Below, piece by piece: positions 12,915-21,152 of a stretch of DNA of 64,000 nt; positions within the stretch are counted from its first letter, which is position 1, and each line of letters starts with the position of its first letter. Source of the stretch: Vescimonas coprocola (GTDB lineage Bacteria; Bacillota; Clostridia; Oscillospirales; Oscillospiraceae); the NCBI RefSeq assembly GCF_018408575.1, contig NZ_AP023418.1, positions 1,144,415-1,208,414 of the forward strand, in the 5' to 3' direction. The translations under genes and the position numbers were made by a program. Below the pieces are notes generated by a model. It did not search any database. It saw only the letters and a list, made by a program, of their open reading frames with translations, and was not told the origin of the DNA.

Positions 12915-14111
12915 TTACGGCAGGTACAGGCTGGCCGCCGACGCACCTGTCAGCACCGCCGATCCGTCGCTCCGCATCAGCACCGTCCCCGCCGCACTGA
13001 CATCCTTCAGCACGGCGTATTCCTGCAAGTCCTTATCATAAATGGTCAGGTGGTCCTGATACAGCACCGCCACATACTTTCCTGCGGCGGAGAGGCTCAT
13101 GACCTCCTCGTCGATATCCAGCGATGCCAGCTCCCGGCCCTGACTGTCCACCGTCACCAGCCTGCCCTGACTGCCGGATTTGTACCGTCCCAGCAGCAGA
13201 GCCGCATAGCCGTCTCCGCCCAGACTGCACCGGTGGAGGTATCCGCCGTCATAGCTGTAACTCCCCGCCAGCTTGCCGCCGGTGGTCACAAACCGCAATC
13301 CCGTTTCCGTCACAGCGCAGTAGCTGCCGCCCACCGTACCCAGATCATATACCACGGCATTCTCCGGCAGAAGACATTCTGCGTAACGCTCCTCCCGGCC
13401 CAGCCGGTACAGAGCCAGACTGCTGACAAAGCTGCCGTTCTCCTGCCCCATGGTCACCGCCGCCATCTGGTGGCTGTCGGCGGATACCGCCGCCGTCATG
13501 AGGAACTGATCCCCGGAGTGGAAGGCAAATACCTTCTCTCCCTTGGGGTCGTACACCTCCACCGACGCCTTATAGCCGGAGGTATTTACCATCACGGCCA
13601 GATAGCCGCCGGGGTTCAGAGCCGCTGCCAAAATGTCGCCGTCCAGTGTCAGCCGGTAGACCTCGCCCTGAGCGTCCAGTACATAGATCTCCTTGCCTCC
13701 GACGTCGTAGACCGCCGCCCACTTGCCGTTTCCGGTCACAGTGCAGTTGGTGAAGAGGATGCTCTCGCTGTATCGCACCTGTCCGTCCTCACCCATCAGC
13801 AGGATGCGGCTGTTGGAGGCCGCCGCCAGCGACCCGGACAGGGACACGAACCGATACTCCCGGTCTGCCGCATACTGGTATAGCTGGGCGCAGCCGTTCT
13901 CGTCCTTCTCCGCACGGGCATAGATGACGCTGCGGCGCAGTCCGTCAAAGGTACCCCGCTGCCACAGCAAGGACACCGCCACCACCGCCAACAGCACCGC
14001 CGCCACGATCCCCAGCCACAAAAGCCGCCGACGGGTCCATATTTTCTTTTTCTCCACCCGCCGGGGAGCGTCCTGCTGGGGATTGCCCCCATCAAATTCC
14101 CGTTTATCCAT
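12915..14111 (-). CDS. DUF5711 membrane-anchored beta-propeller-like protein
   Basis: About 398 residues: short charged N-terminus, one TM segment (LLWLGIVAAVLLAVVAVSLLW, written here only in part as LLWLGIVAAVLL), then an extracellular domain made of repeated four-strand blocks with LYDxxG/EVYDPKG/TIYDKD motifs, like a WD/PQQ-type propeller. The family is common in Oscillospiraceae and has no assigned function. I place the start at the ATG preceded by GAGGA (14111); upstream ATGs at 14129 and 14123 are in frame but lack a usable ribosome site. It overlaps the end of truA by 8 bp. Confidence 0.75.
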   Translation of the reverse strand: MDKREFDGGNPQQDAPRRVEKKKIWTRRRLLWLGIVAAVLLAVVAVSLLWQRGTFDGLRRSVIYARAEKDENGCAQLYQYAADREYRFVSLSGSLAAASNSRILLMGEDGQVRYSESILFTNCTVTGNGKWAAVYDVGGKEIYVLDAQGEVYRLTLDGDILAAALNPGGYLAVMVNTSGYKASVEVYDPKGEKVFAFHSGDQFLMTAAVSADSHQMAAVTMGQENGSFVSSLALYRLGREERYAECLLPENAVVYDLGTVGGSYCAVTETGLRFVTTGGKLAGSYSYDGGYLHRCSLGGDGYAALLLGRYKSGSQGRLVTVDSQGRELASLDIDEEVMSLSAAGKYVAVLYQDHLTIYDKDLQEYAVLKDVSAAGTVLMRSDGSAVLTGASAASLYLP

Positions 14112-14859
14112 TGAGTCGCTCATCCTCATACCAAACCCTCGTCAGGTACAATCCTCCCGGCGGTGCCGTTGGCCCCGCCAGCGTCCGGTTTCCGGAATCC
14201 AGGATCACCGGGATATCCTCCGGCTTCAGCTTTCCCTCCGCCGCATAGAGCACCGTCCCGGTAATGGCCCGTACCATATTATACAAAAATCCATTGGCGC
14301 ATACCTTCAATTCCAGCAGCTCCCCGTTCCGGGTCACATGGCAGTAGTAGATGGTCCGCACGGTGCTGCGCACATTGGTGCCGACGCTCCGCACGGCGGC
14401 AAAGTCGTGGGTTCCTTCAAAGGCCCGTGCCGCCCGGTCCATCACCTGCTCGTCCAGCCGCTTGGGATAAAAATATGCCCGATCCACATAGAAGGGATTC
14501 TTGATGCGTGAATTGTAGATGCGATAGGTATACTCCTTCCTGATGCAGGAGCCGATGGCGTTGAAATCCTCCGCCACCTCATAGGCCGCCTTCACCACGA
14601 TATCCTCCGGGATATGGGTGTTCACCGCAAAGGGGATGCGGTCTACCGGGATTCGGGAGGAGGTCCGGAAATTGGCCACATAGTGCTCGGCGTGGACCCC
14701 GGCGTCGGTGCGCCCGCAGCCGGTACACTTTACCGGTTCGCCGCACACCATAGAGAGGCCTCGCTCCAGCGTCTGAGCCACTGTGACCTCCGTTTTCTGC
14801 ACCTGCCACCCGTGGTAGGCCGTTCCGTTATACATCAGGATCAGTGCGATGTTCCGCAC
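14104..14859 (-). CDS. truA: tRNA pseudouridine(38-40) synthase TruA
   Basis: A 251-residue TruA. The catalytic Asp is in GCGRTDAGVHA, followed by the typical ...NGFLYNMVRAITGTVL and late GLYLTRVWYEDE segments. It isomerises uridines 38-40 in tRNA anticodon stems. The start is a GTG (14859) with AAGGAGG just upstream; no ATG is available in that position. It follows ecfT with an 11-bp gap, so it is translated from the ecf operon, a gene order (ecfA1-ecfA2-ecfT-truA) very common in Firmicutes. Confidence 0.95.
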   Translation of the reverse strand: MRNIALILMYNGTAYHGWQVQKTEVTVAQTLERGLSMVCGEPVKCTGCGRTDAGVHAEHYVANFRTSSRIPVDRIPFAVNTHIPEDIVVKAAYEVAEDFNAIGSCIRKEYTYRIYNSRIKNPFYVDRAYFYPKRLDEQVMDRAARAFEGTHDFAAVRSVGTNVRSTVRTIYYCHVTRNGELLELKVCANGFLYNMVRAITGTVLYAAEGKLKPEDIPVILDSGNRTLAGPTAPPGGLYLTRVWYEDERLNG

Positions 14860-14870
14860 GATGCACCTCC

Positions 14871-15677
14871 TTAGATACCCATATGCTTCAGCACGATAAG
14901 TCCCGCCGCCAGCGCCACAAAGGCTGCCAGCACCACAAAATCCGCCGCCTGATACCGCAGCACGTGCAGGGCCGTCCGCCCCTCGCCGCCGTGGTAGCAC
15001 CGGCACTCCATGGCCGTGGCCAGTTCGTCCGCCCGGCGGAAGGCGCTGATGAACAGCGGCACCAGAATAGGCACCAGTGCCTTGGCCCGCTGGAAGATGT
15101 TCCCGGACTCAAAGTCGGCGCCTCTGGCCTTCTGAGCGGACATAATTTTGTCCGTTTCTTCGATCAGTGTGGGGATAAACCGCAGGGCAATGGACATCAT
15201 CATGGCCAGCTCATGCACCGGCAGATGCAGCTTCTTCAGCGGCCCCAGCAAATTCTCCAGTCCGTCCGTCAGGGCGATGGGACTGGTGGTATATGTCAGC
15301 AGAAACGTTCCCATAATGAGCATCACGATCCGCAGCACCATGTAGATCGCCGCCGTCAGACCCTCATAGGTGATATGGCCCAGCAGCCAACCCTCGCCCA
15401 CCGCCGTGCCGCCGGTGAAGAAAATGTTCATCACCGCCGTAAACGCCACGATGACGTACACGGGCTTGAGGCCCCGTGTCAGGGACTTCATGGGCACACG
15501 GGAGGCCACGATGCACACCGCCAGCACCGCCGCCACAAGGGCGTAGGTCAAGGGGCTCTTGGCATTAAAGAGCGCCACGATGTACAAGATCACCGCCATC
15601 AGCTTCGTCCGGGGATCCAGCCGGTGGACGATGGTATTGCCGGGGAAAAACTGCCCCAGCGTGATATCCTTCAGCAT
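14871..15677 (-). CDS. ecfT: ECF transporter transmembrane component EcfT
   Basis: A 268-residue membrane protein with about six TM segments. The coupling helices carry the signature AQKARGA and the later AMECRCYHG (normally AMEARGY-like), which dock on the two ATPases. It begins inside the last codons of ecfA2 (7-bp overlap). With EcfA1 and EcfA2 it forms the shared energising module for vitamin and metal transport; no S component is in the window, consistent with a group II module serving several S proteins encoded elsewhere. Confidence 0.95.
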   Translation of the reverse strand: MLKDITLGQFFPGNTIVHRLDPRTKLMAVILYIVALFNAKSPLTYALVAAVLAVCIVASRVPMKSLTRGLKPVYVIVAFTAVMNIFFTGGTAVGEGWLLGHITYEGLTAAIYMVLRIVMLIMGTFLLTYTTSPIALTDGLENLLGPLKKLHLPVHELAMMMSIALRFIPTLIEETDKIMSAQKARGADFESGNIFQRAKALVPILVPLFISAFRRADELATAMECRCYHGGEGRTALHVLRYQAADFVVLAAFVALAAGLIVLKHMGI

Positions 15678-16537
15678 CCCTCGCCGCCTCCCCTCCGGGC
15701 CAGCAGCGCCTGCTCCAGCTCCTCGATGGTATATACCGCCGGATCGATGTCCATCCCCCGCTTCCGCAGGGCCATGGCGATCTTCGTCACCTGCGGCACA
15801 TCCAGTCCCGCCTGCTCCAGCTCCTCCGCCCGTGCAAATACCTGCCGGGGCGTGCCGTCCATATAGACGTGGGCATCCCGCATCACCACGATGCGCCCCA
15901 CGTTCCGGGCGATCTCCTCCATGCTGTGGCTCACCAAGATCACCGTGGCCTGCTTCGTCTCGTGGTACGCCCGGATCTGCGCCAAAATTTCGTCCCGGCC
16001 ACGGGGATCCAGCCCCGCCGTTGGCTCGTCCAGAATCAGCACCTTGGGTTCCATGGCCATGACCCCGGCGATGGCCACCCGGCGCTTCTGCCCGCCGGAA
16101 AGGTCGAAGGGCGACTTCTCCAGCAACTCCTCCGCAAGGCCCACCATCCGGGCTGATTCCCGTACCCGGCGGTCGATCTCCTCTTTATCAAGCCCCATGT
16201 TGCCGGGACCGAAGGCGATGTCCTTATACACCGTTTCTTCAAACAGCTGGTACTCCGGATACTGGAACACCAGCCCCACCTGAAAGCGCACCTGCCGGAT
16301 CTGCTTGGGGTCCGCCCAGATGTCCTTTCCGTTGAGATAGATATGCCCCTGCGTGGGCTTCAGCAGCCCGTTGAGATGCTGGATCAGCGTGGATTTTCCG
16401 GAGCCCGTGTGACCGATGACCCCTAAAAATTCCCCCGGCATGATATCCAGCTCTACCCCATCCACGGCGCTGCGCTGAAAGGGCGTCCCGGCGCTGTAAG
16501 TATGGGTGAGCTGCTCAATTCGTATGATCGGTTCCAA
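15671..16537 (-). CDS. ecfA2: ECF transporter ATPase EcfA2
   Basis: A 288-residue ABC ATPase. Walker A GHTGSGKS, Q-loop FQYPEYQLFEETV, signature LSGGQKRRVAIAG, Walker B VLILDEPTAGLDP, H-loop VSHSMEE. The Q-loop with two following tyrosines and the split signature are typical of EcfA2. The best start is a TTG at 16537, four bases after the stop of ecfA1, with GAAGGGA upstream; in-frame codons further upstream lie inside ecfA1. Confidence 0.94.
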   Translation of the reverse strand: MEPIIRIEQLTHTYSAGTPFQRSAVDGVELDIMPGEFLGVIGHTGSGKSTLIQHLNGLLKPTQGHIYLNGKDIWADPKQIRQVRFQVGLVFQYPEYQLFEETVYKDIAFGPGNMGLDKEEIDRRVRESARMVGLAEELLEKSPFDLSGGQKRRVAIAGVMAMEPKVLILDEPTAGLDPRGRDEILAQIRAYHETKQATVILVSHSMEEIARNVGRIVVMRDAHVYMDGTPRQVFARAEELEQAGLDVPQVTKIAMALRKRGMDIDPAVYTIEELEQALLARRGGGEGC

Positions 16538-16541
16538 TTCG

Positions 16542-17396
16542 TTACTTCCCTTCTGCGCCGAACCGCCGGTACAGCGCATCCGCACATTCCTCCACCGTGA
16601 TGGCCGTCAGCGGCAGGTGCTCTCCCTGCCGGTTCAGCCGCTGCATCAGCTCCACCGTGTCCGGCGCCGCCAGCCCCAGCTCATGGAGCCGCTCCACCTG
16701 TGCAAAAATCTCTCTGGGCGTACCGTCCATGGCGGCCTCGCCGTCGTTCATCACAATGACACGGTCCGCCTCCTCGGCCTCCGCCATGTGGTGGGTGATG
16801 AGCACCACCGTCATGCCCCGCTCCCGGTTCAGCCGGTGGATGGTGTCCAGCACCTCCCGCCGTCCGTGGGGGTCCAGCATAGCCGTGGCCTCGTCCAGCA
16901 CGATGCACTCCGGCTCCATGGCAATGACACCGGCGATGGCCACCCTCTGCTTCTGTCCGCCGGAGAGCAGATGCGGCGCATGGCGGGCAAAATCGCTCAT
17001 ACCCACCGCCTCCAGCGCATCGTCCACCCGCCGGCGAATTTCCTGCGGCGGAACACCCAGATTCTCCGGGGCAAAGGCCACGTCCTCCTCCACCACGTTG
17101 GCGACGATCTGGTTATCCGGGTTCTGGAACACCATGCCAACCCGCCGCCGGATCTCCAGCAGCATCGCCTGGTTATGGGTATCCATCCCCTCTACATACA
17201 CCGCCCCGCCGGATGGCAGCAGCACGGCGTTCATGTGCTTAGCCAGAGTAGATTTTCCGGAGCCGTTATGCCCCAGCACCACCACGAAGCTGCCCTTCTC
17301 GATGCCGAGGCTCACGCCCCGCAGCGCCGGCTCGCTCCGCTTGCCCTCCTCCGCCGGATAGGCGAAGGTCAGGTCCTTTGTTTCGATCATGGTCAT
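16542..17396 (-). CDS. ecfA1: ECF transporter ATPase EcfA1
   Basis: About 284 residues. Walker A GHNGSGKST, Q-loop FQNPDNQIVANVVEEDVAF, signature LSGGQKQRVAIAG, Walker B CIVLDEATAMLDP, H-loop ITHHMAEAE. The Walker B sequence DEAT instead of DEPT and the QIVA pattern are standard for EcfA1. A frame continues upstream but has no homology, so I start at the ATG at 17396; the next ATG at 17390 is equally possible. The ribosome site is weak, suggesting coupling to the small membrane gene upstream. Confidence 0.93.
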   Translation of the reverse strand: MTMIETKDLTFAYPAEEGKRSEPALRGVSLGIEKGSFVVVLGHNGSGKSTLAKHMNAVLLPSGGAVYVEGMDTHNQAMLLEIRRRVGMVFQNPDNQIVANVVEEDVAFAPENLGVPPQEIRRRVDDALEAVGMSDFARHAPHLLSGGQKQRVAIAGVIAMEPECIVLDEATAMLDPHGRREVLDTIHRLNRERGMTVVLITHHMAEAEEADRVIVMNDGEAAMDGTPREIFAQVERLHELGLAAPDTVELMQRLNRQGEHLPLTAITVEECADALYRRFGAEGK

Positions 17397-17422
17397 ATTC
17401 TGCGTTCTCTTTTCACTCGTTC

Positions 17423-17716
17423 TCAGATGGTATGGCTGACCTTCAGCATCTGCCACAGCCAGACGGAGGCCACCGCCACGCCCAGCACCACGGACCAGCC
17501 CACCGGCTGTCCGTCCCGCCGCAGCTGCACCACCCGCAGCGTCTGTCCCAGTAGGAACAGCGCCAGCGCCACACAGTACACCATCAGCGTCACCCACACC
17601 GGCGGCACCAGCTGTGCCGTCAGCAGCACCGCCAGCCACCCCACCTGCAAAAAGGCCATGAGGCCGTAGCAGATGCAGCTGCCCACCTCGGCGCTGCCCA
17701 GTCTGTTTTTCTTCAT
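17423..17716 (-). CDS. Small three-TM membrane protein
   Basis: A 97-residue hydrophobic protein with about three TM segments (residues about 12-35, 38-60, 70-92) and positively charged ends (MKKNRLG, RVVQLRRDGQ). The start ATG at 17716 has AGAGGAG 7 nt upstream. No family recognised. It lies directly upstream of the ecf genes (26-bp gap) and could be part of that transport operon, but nothing in it resembles a substrate-binding S component, which would be about twice as long. Confidence 0.6.
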   Translation of the reverse strand: MKKNRLGSAEVGSCICYGLMAFLQVGWLAVLLTAQLVPPVWVTLMVYCVALALFLLGQTLRVVQLRRDGQPVGWSVVLGVAVASVWLWQMLKVSHTI

Positions 17717-17768
17717 TGCACTCTCCTCTTGCAACCGGCTGTTTCTCTCTTAGCTCTTATAAGTCTTG

Positions 17769-18632
17769 TTATTCCGCCGTCCAACGGCCGGTAGCGCCGC
17801 AGGGCAGCGCCATACCGGACTGCGTACACGGCAGGCCCAGCTCGTCCCACGTCACCCTGCCGCCGAAGCGCTTGCCCACCAGCATCTGCAGAATGTATCC
17901 CAGCACCGACGGAGCCAGCCCCGTGGTATAGGAGTTGAGGATCACGAACAGGGGCTTATCCGACAGCACACGGGCGCAGAGCTTCACAAAGGGGAACAGG
18001 TTCTCCTCCAGCTTCCACACCTCGCCGCCGGGTCCCCGGCCATAGCTGGGCGGGTCCATAATAATGGCGTCATAGGTCTTGCCCCGGCGAATTTCCCGCT
18101 CCACGAACTTGGCGCAGTCATCCACGATCCAGCGGATGGGGGCCTCCTGCAGGCCCGTCAGCCGGGCGTTCTCCTTGGCCCACGCCACCATTCCCTTGGC
18201 GGCATCCACGTGGCACACACTGGCCCCCGCCTTGGCACAGGCCACCGTGGCCCCACCGGTGTAGGCGAACAGGTTCAGCACCCGGATAGGCCGTCCCGCC
18301 CGGCGAATCTGCTCCATGGCAAAGTCCCAGTTGGCCGCCTGCTCCGGGAACAATCCCGTATGCTTGAAATTCATGGGCTTGACCTGAAAGGTCAGCTCCT
18401 TATAGTGGATGGGCCAGCTCTCCGGCAGCTTCCCCTTGTCCCAGTGGCCGCCGCCGCTGGAGGAACGGCTGTACCGCCCGTTGGCCCTCCGCCAGCCGGG
18501 ATGACTGTGATCCGTCTCCCAGATGGCCTGAGGGTCCGGCCGCACCAGTATCTGTTTATCCCAGCGCTCCAGCTTCTCTCCGCCGCCGCAGTCCAGCAGC
18601 TCATAGTCCTTCCAGCCATCTGCGATCCACAT
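17769..18632 (-). CDS. SAM-dependent methyltransferase, RlmI/RlmL-like
   Basis: A 287-residue class I methyltransferase. SAM-binding motif LNLFAYTGGATVACAKAG near residue 118-135, acidic VDAAKGMV and the catalytic-type DPPSYGRGPGG near 193-203. This arrangement matches RlmI-type 23S rRNA cytosine-C5 methyltransferases, but the N-terminal PUA domain of RlmI is replaced by a short beta-rich segment (RWDKQILVRPDPQ). Its target is likely rRNA, unproven. It has its own promoter, with ribosome site GGAGGT 11 nt before ATG. Confidence 0.85.
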   Translation of the reverse strand: MWIADGWKDYELLDCGGGEKLERWDKQILVRPDPQAIWETDHSHPGWRRANGRYSRSSSGGGHWDKGKLPESWPIHYKELTFQVKPMNFKHTGLFPEQAANWDFAMEQIRRAGRPIRVLNLFAYTGGATVACAKAGASVCHVDAAKGMVAWAKENARLTGLQEAPIRWIVDDCAKFVEREIRRGKTYDAIIMDPPSYGRGPGGEVWKLEENLFPFVKLCARVLSDKPLFVILNSYTTGLAPSVLGYILQMLVGKRFGGRVTWDELGLPCTQSGMALPCGATGRWTAE

Positions 18633-18665
18633 AATAGGGTATACCTCCGCACATTAAATTAGTTT

Positions 18666-18694
18666 ATTATACAATGAACCGTCCCCGCCGTCAA
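18666..18694 (-). promoter_or_regulatory. Promoter of the methyltransferase gene
   Basis: Minus strand TTGACG (18689-18694), 17-bp spacer, TATAAT (18666-18671). Confidence 0.75.
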
Positions 18695-18798
18695 TGCGGC
18701 ATGGCCATTTTTCACCTTCCAGTTCTTGAACAAATCTTGAACTTTTTCCTCCGCCTCTCCCCGGCCCGAAGCATGACAAAAGTATCACTTCCCAGTCC

Positions 18799-18827
18799 TT
18801 GACAACCTGTCTCTCATATGGTATCCT
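18799..18827 (+). promoter_or_regulatory. Promoter of the glycosyltransferase gene
   Basis: TTGACA (18799-18804), 17-bp spacer ending ATATGG, TATCCT (18822-18827). Confidence 0.75.
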
Positions 18828-18886
18828 ATGTGTACTATAATCTCTAATACACATAGAATCTTCATACAGAGAAAGGATGCTTCCTT

Positions 18887-20164
18887 ATGGATACTTTGCG
18901 AATGACCAATTACATCATCGCCGTTGTTTTCTTTGTCTGCTATACCTATCAGTTCCTGTACATTCCCGTTCCGTGGCTGCTGGCCAAGCGCAAGGCTGCC
19001 AAGGCGGCGGCGCTGGAGGCCACGCCCCACAACTACGCCGTGCTGATCTGCGCCCGGAACGAGTCCGCCGTCATTGCCGACCTCATCGGCAGTCTCCGCA
19101 GCCAAACCTATGACCAGAGTCTGCTGCACATCTTCGTGCTGGCGGACAACTGCACCGACGACACCTCCGACATTGCCCGCAGCGCCGGAGCCACCGTCTA
19201 TGAGCGCTTCAATAACGTGCAGGTGGGCAAGGGCTACGCCCTCCAGACCCTGCTGGGCCATCTGGAGCAGGACTACCCCGCCGGGTTCGACGGCTACTTT
19301 GTCTTTGACGCCGACAACATTCTGGACCCCGGTTACATCGCCGCCATGAACCGCACCTTCTCGCAGGGCCACGATATCGTCACCAGCTACCGCAACAGCA
19401 AAAACTACGGCGACAACTGGATCTCCGCCGGCTACGCCCTGTGGTTCCTGCGGGAGAGCCGCTACCTCAACCACGCCCGCAGCCTGCTGGGTACCAGCTG
19501 CGCCGTCTCCGGCACAGGCTTCCTCTTCAGCCGGGCCGTGCTGGAGGAGACCGGCCCCTGGCCCTTCCATCTGCTGACCGAGGACATCCAGTTCTCCGTC
19601 CACGAGATCCTTCAGGGCCGCAAGGTGGCCTTCGCCCCCGACGCCGTCCTCTACGACGAGCAGCCCACCACCTTCCGCCAGTCCTGGCGGCAGCGGATGC
19701 GCTGGTCTCAGAGCTATCTGCAGGTGTTCCGTGACTACGGCGCCCGCCTTCTCCGGGGCATCTTCCGGGGCAGCTTCTCCTGCTTCGATATGTCCATGGC
19801 CATCATGCCCGCCTTCGTCCTCTCCACCGTCAGTATCCTCGTCAACCTCACGCTGGGTGTCGTCGGCGCTCTGGCCGGAGACAATCTGTTGGTGGCCTTC
19901 GAGTCCGTGGGGCAGATGCTGCTGAATATATACCTGACTCTGCTGGTGTTGGGCGGTATCACCACCATTACAGAGTGGAAGAATATCCGCACCTCCCCCG
20001 TCAAGAAGATCGTGTATATGTTCACCTTCCCCTTGTTTATGTTCACCTACATTCCCATTTCTTTGGCGGCTTTCTTCTGCAAGCCCCAGTGGAAGCCCAT
20101 TGAGCACCGGGTCTCCGCAGCGCATCTGCGGAGCCGTGACCGGCAGGAGGTCCTGCCCTTCTGA
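18887..20164 (+). CDS. Membrane glycosyltransferase, GT2 family
   Basis: A 425-residue processive-type family 2 glycosyltransferase. N-terminal TM (residues about 8-32), then the GT-A domain with VLICARNES, LADNCTDDT, the metal-binding DAD (141-143), the catalytic TED (231-233) and the QRMRW motif (269-273) typical of hyaluronan, cellulose and N-acetylglucosamine polymerases. Three or four C-terminal TM segments follow. It should transfer sugars to a growing extracellular glycan or lipid. It has its own promoter and terminator and no glycan genes beside it, so the product is unknown. Confidence 0.88.
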   Translation: MDTLRMTNYIIAVVFFVCYTYQFLYIPVPWLLAKRKAAKAAALEATPHNYAVLICARNESAVIADLIGSLRSQTYDQSLLHIFVLADNCTDDTSDIARSAGATVYERFNNVQVGKGYALQTLLGHLEQDYPAGFDGYFVFDADNILDPGYIAAMNRTFSQGHDIVTSYRNSKNYGDNWISAGYALWFLRESRYLNHARSLLGTSCAVSGTGFLFSRAVLEETGPWPFHLLTEDIQFSVHEILQGRKVAFAPDAVLYDEQPTTFRQSWRQRMRWSQSYLQVFRDYGARLLRGIFRGSFSCFDMSMAIMPAFVLSTVSILVNLTLGVVGALAGDNLLVAFESVGQMLLNIYLTLLVLGGITTITEWKNIRTSPVKKIVYMFTFPLFMFTYIPISLAAFFCKPQWKPIEHRVSAAHLRSRDRQEVLPF

Positions 20165-20174
20165 AAGCATATGG

Positions 20175-20199
20175 TGCGGCGGGGGATAAACCCGCCGCA
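20175..20199 (+). terminator. Terminator after the glycosyltransferase gene
   Basis: Perfect 9-bp GC-rich stem (20175-20183 with 20191-20199) followed by a T-rich stretch. Confidence 0.75.
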
Positions 20200-20232
20200 T
20201 CGCTTTATCTTAACGCAAAGGAGCTCTTTCCC

Positions 20233-20916
20233 ATGTACCGTATTCTCGTCTGCGACGACGAAAAGGAGATTGTTTCCTCCCTGACCGCCTGTCTCACCGC
20301 CGAGGGCTATCAGGTGGTCACTGCCCGCACCGGCTGGGAGGTTCTGAATATCCTGTCCAAGCAGCATATCCATCTGGCCCTGCTAGGCACGAAGCTGCCG
20401 GGGCTGGACGGTCTTACCACCGTCACCCGGCTGCGGCAGATGCATGACCTGCCGGTGATCCTCCTGACCTCCGGGACTGACAGCACTGAAAATATCCTGG
20501 GGCTCACCATCGGCGCCGATGATTATATCACTAAGCCCTTTCAGCAGGCGGAGCTGCTGGTGCGTATTCGCTGCCACCTCCGCCGCTACCTCCATCTCAG
20601 TCCTCCCTCCCCGGAGACCCTCACCGTCGGCGACATCACGCTGGACGACGATGCCAGAGCCGTCACCGTCAACGATGAGCCGGTGTCCCTGACCCCACTG
20701 GAGTACGACATTCTGAAATTCCTCATGCAGCATCCCTGCAAGGTATTCTCTCCGCAGGAGATCTATCGCCGGGTCTGGCGGGAGCCTCCCGCCGCCGAAA
20801 ACTCCGTGGCAGTCCATATCCGCCACATCCGGGAGAAGATCGAGGTAGACCCCAGCAATCCCCGCTATGTGACGGTGGTCTGGGGCAAGGGGTATAAGAT
20901 CGAAGCCGGGGTATGA
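20233..20916 (+). CDS. Orphan OmpR-family response regulator with non-phosphorylatable receiver
   Basis: A 227-residue protein: receiver domain (1-115) and OmpR/PhoB winged helix (130-225, with LEYDILKFLMQHP and VHIRHIREKIE ... YKIE). In the receiver the acid pocket D8-D9, switch T79 and K101 are kept, but the phosphoacceptor position, normally Asp before xxLPGxDG, is Gly52 (LLGTKLPGLDG, codon GGC). Phosphorelay control is therefore unlikely, and no histidine kinase gene is nearby. It may work as an atypical regulator controlled by dimerisation, ligand or expression level. Good ribosome site (AAAGGAG). Confidence 0.9.
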   Translation: MYRILVCDDEKEIVSSLTACLTAEGYQVVTARTGWEVLNILSKQHIHLALLGTKLPGLDGLTTVTRLRQMHDLPVILLTSGTDSTENILGLTIGADDYITKPFQQAELLVRIRCHLRRYLHLSPPSPETLTVGDITLDDDARAVTVNDEPVSLTPLEYDILKFLMQHPCKVFSPQEIYRRVWREPPAAENSVAVHIRHIREKIEVDPSNPRYVTVVWGKGYKIEAGV

Positions 20917-21005
20917 CAGGTTGTCCCCGCTCCGCTCACATTTTCAAAAATCCCCGCGGCATATGCCTTGCATATACGGCGGTCTACATACATATCTCTC
21001 TCCTA

Positions 21006-21034
21006 TGAGCCGCCGTGAGAGCCACGGCGGCTCA
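21006..21034 (+). terminator. Terminator after the response regulator
   Basis: 12-bp stem (21006-21017 with 21023-21034) followed by CTCTGTTT. Confidence 0.65.
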
Positions 21035-21080
21035 CTCTGTTTCTGCTCGCAGGAATCAGCATAGCTGGAAACAGGGGCTC

Positions 21081-21109
21081 TTGTCATTTTTGCTTCCCCG
21101 TGGTAGAAT
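21081..21109 (+). promoter_or_regulatory. Promoter of the Fe-S/queH operon
   Basis: TTGTCA (21081-21086), 17-bp spacer ending GTGG, TAGAAT (21104-21109). Confidence 0.7.
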
Positions 21110-21152
21110 GGAGAAAAACGAAACATCTAAAAGAATCACGGGAGACATCGCT

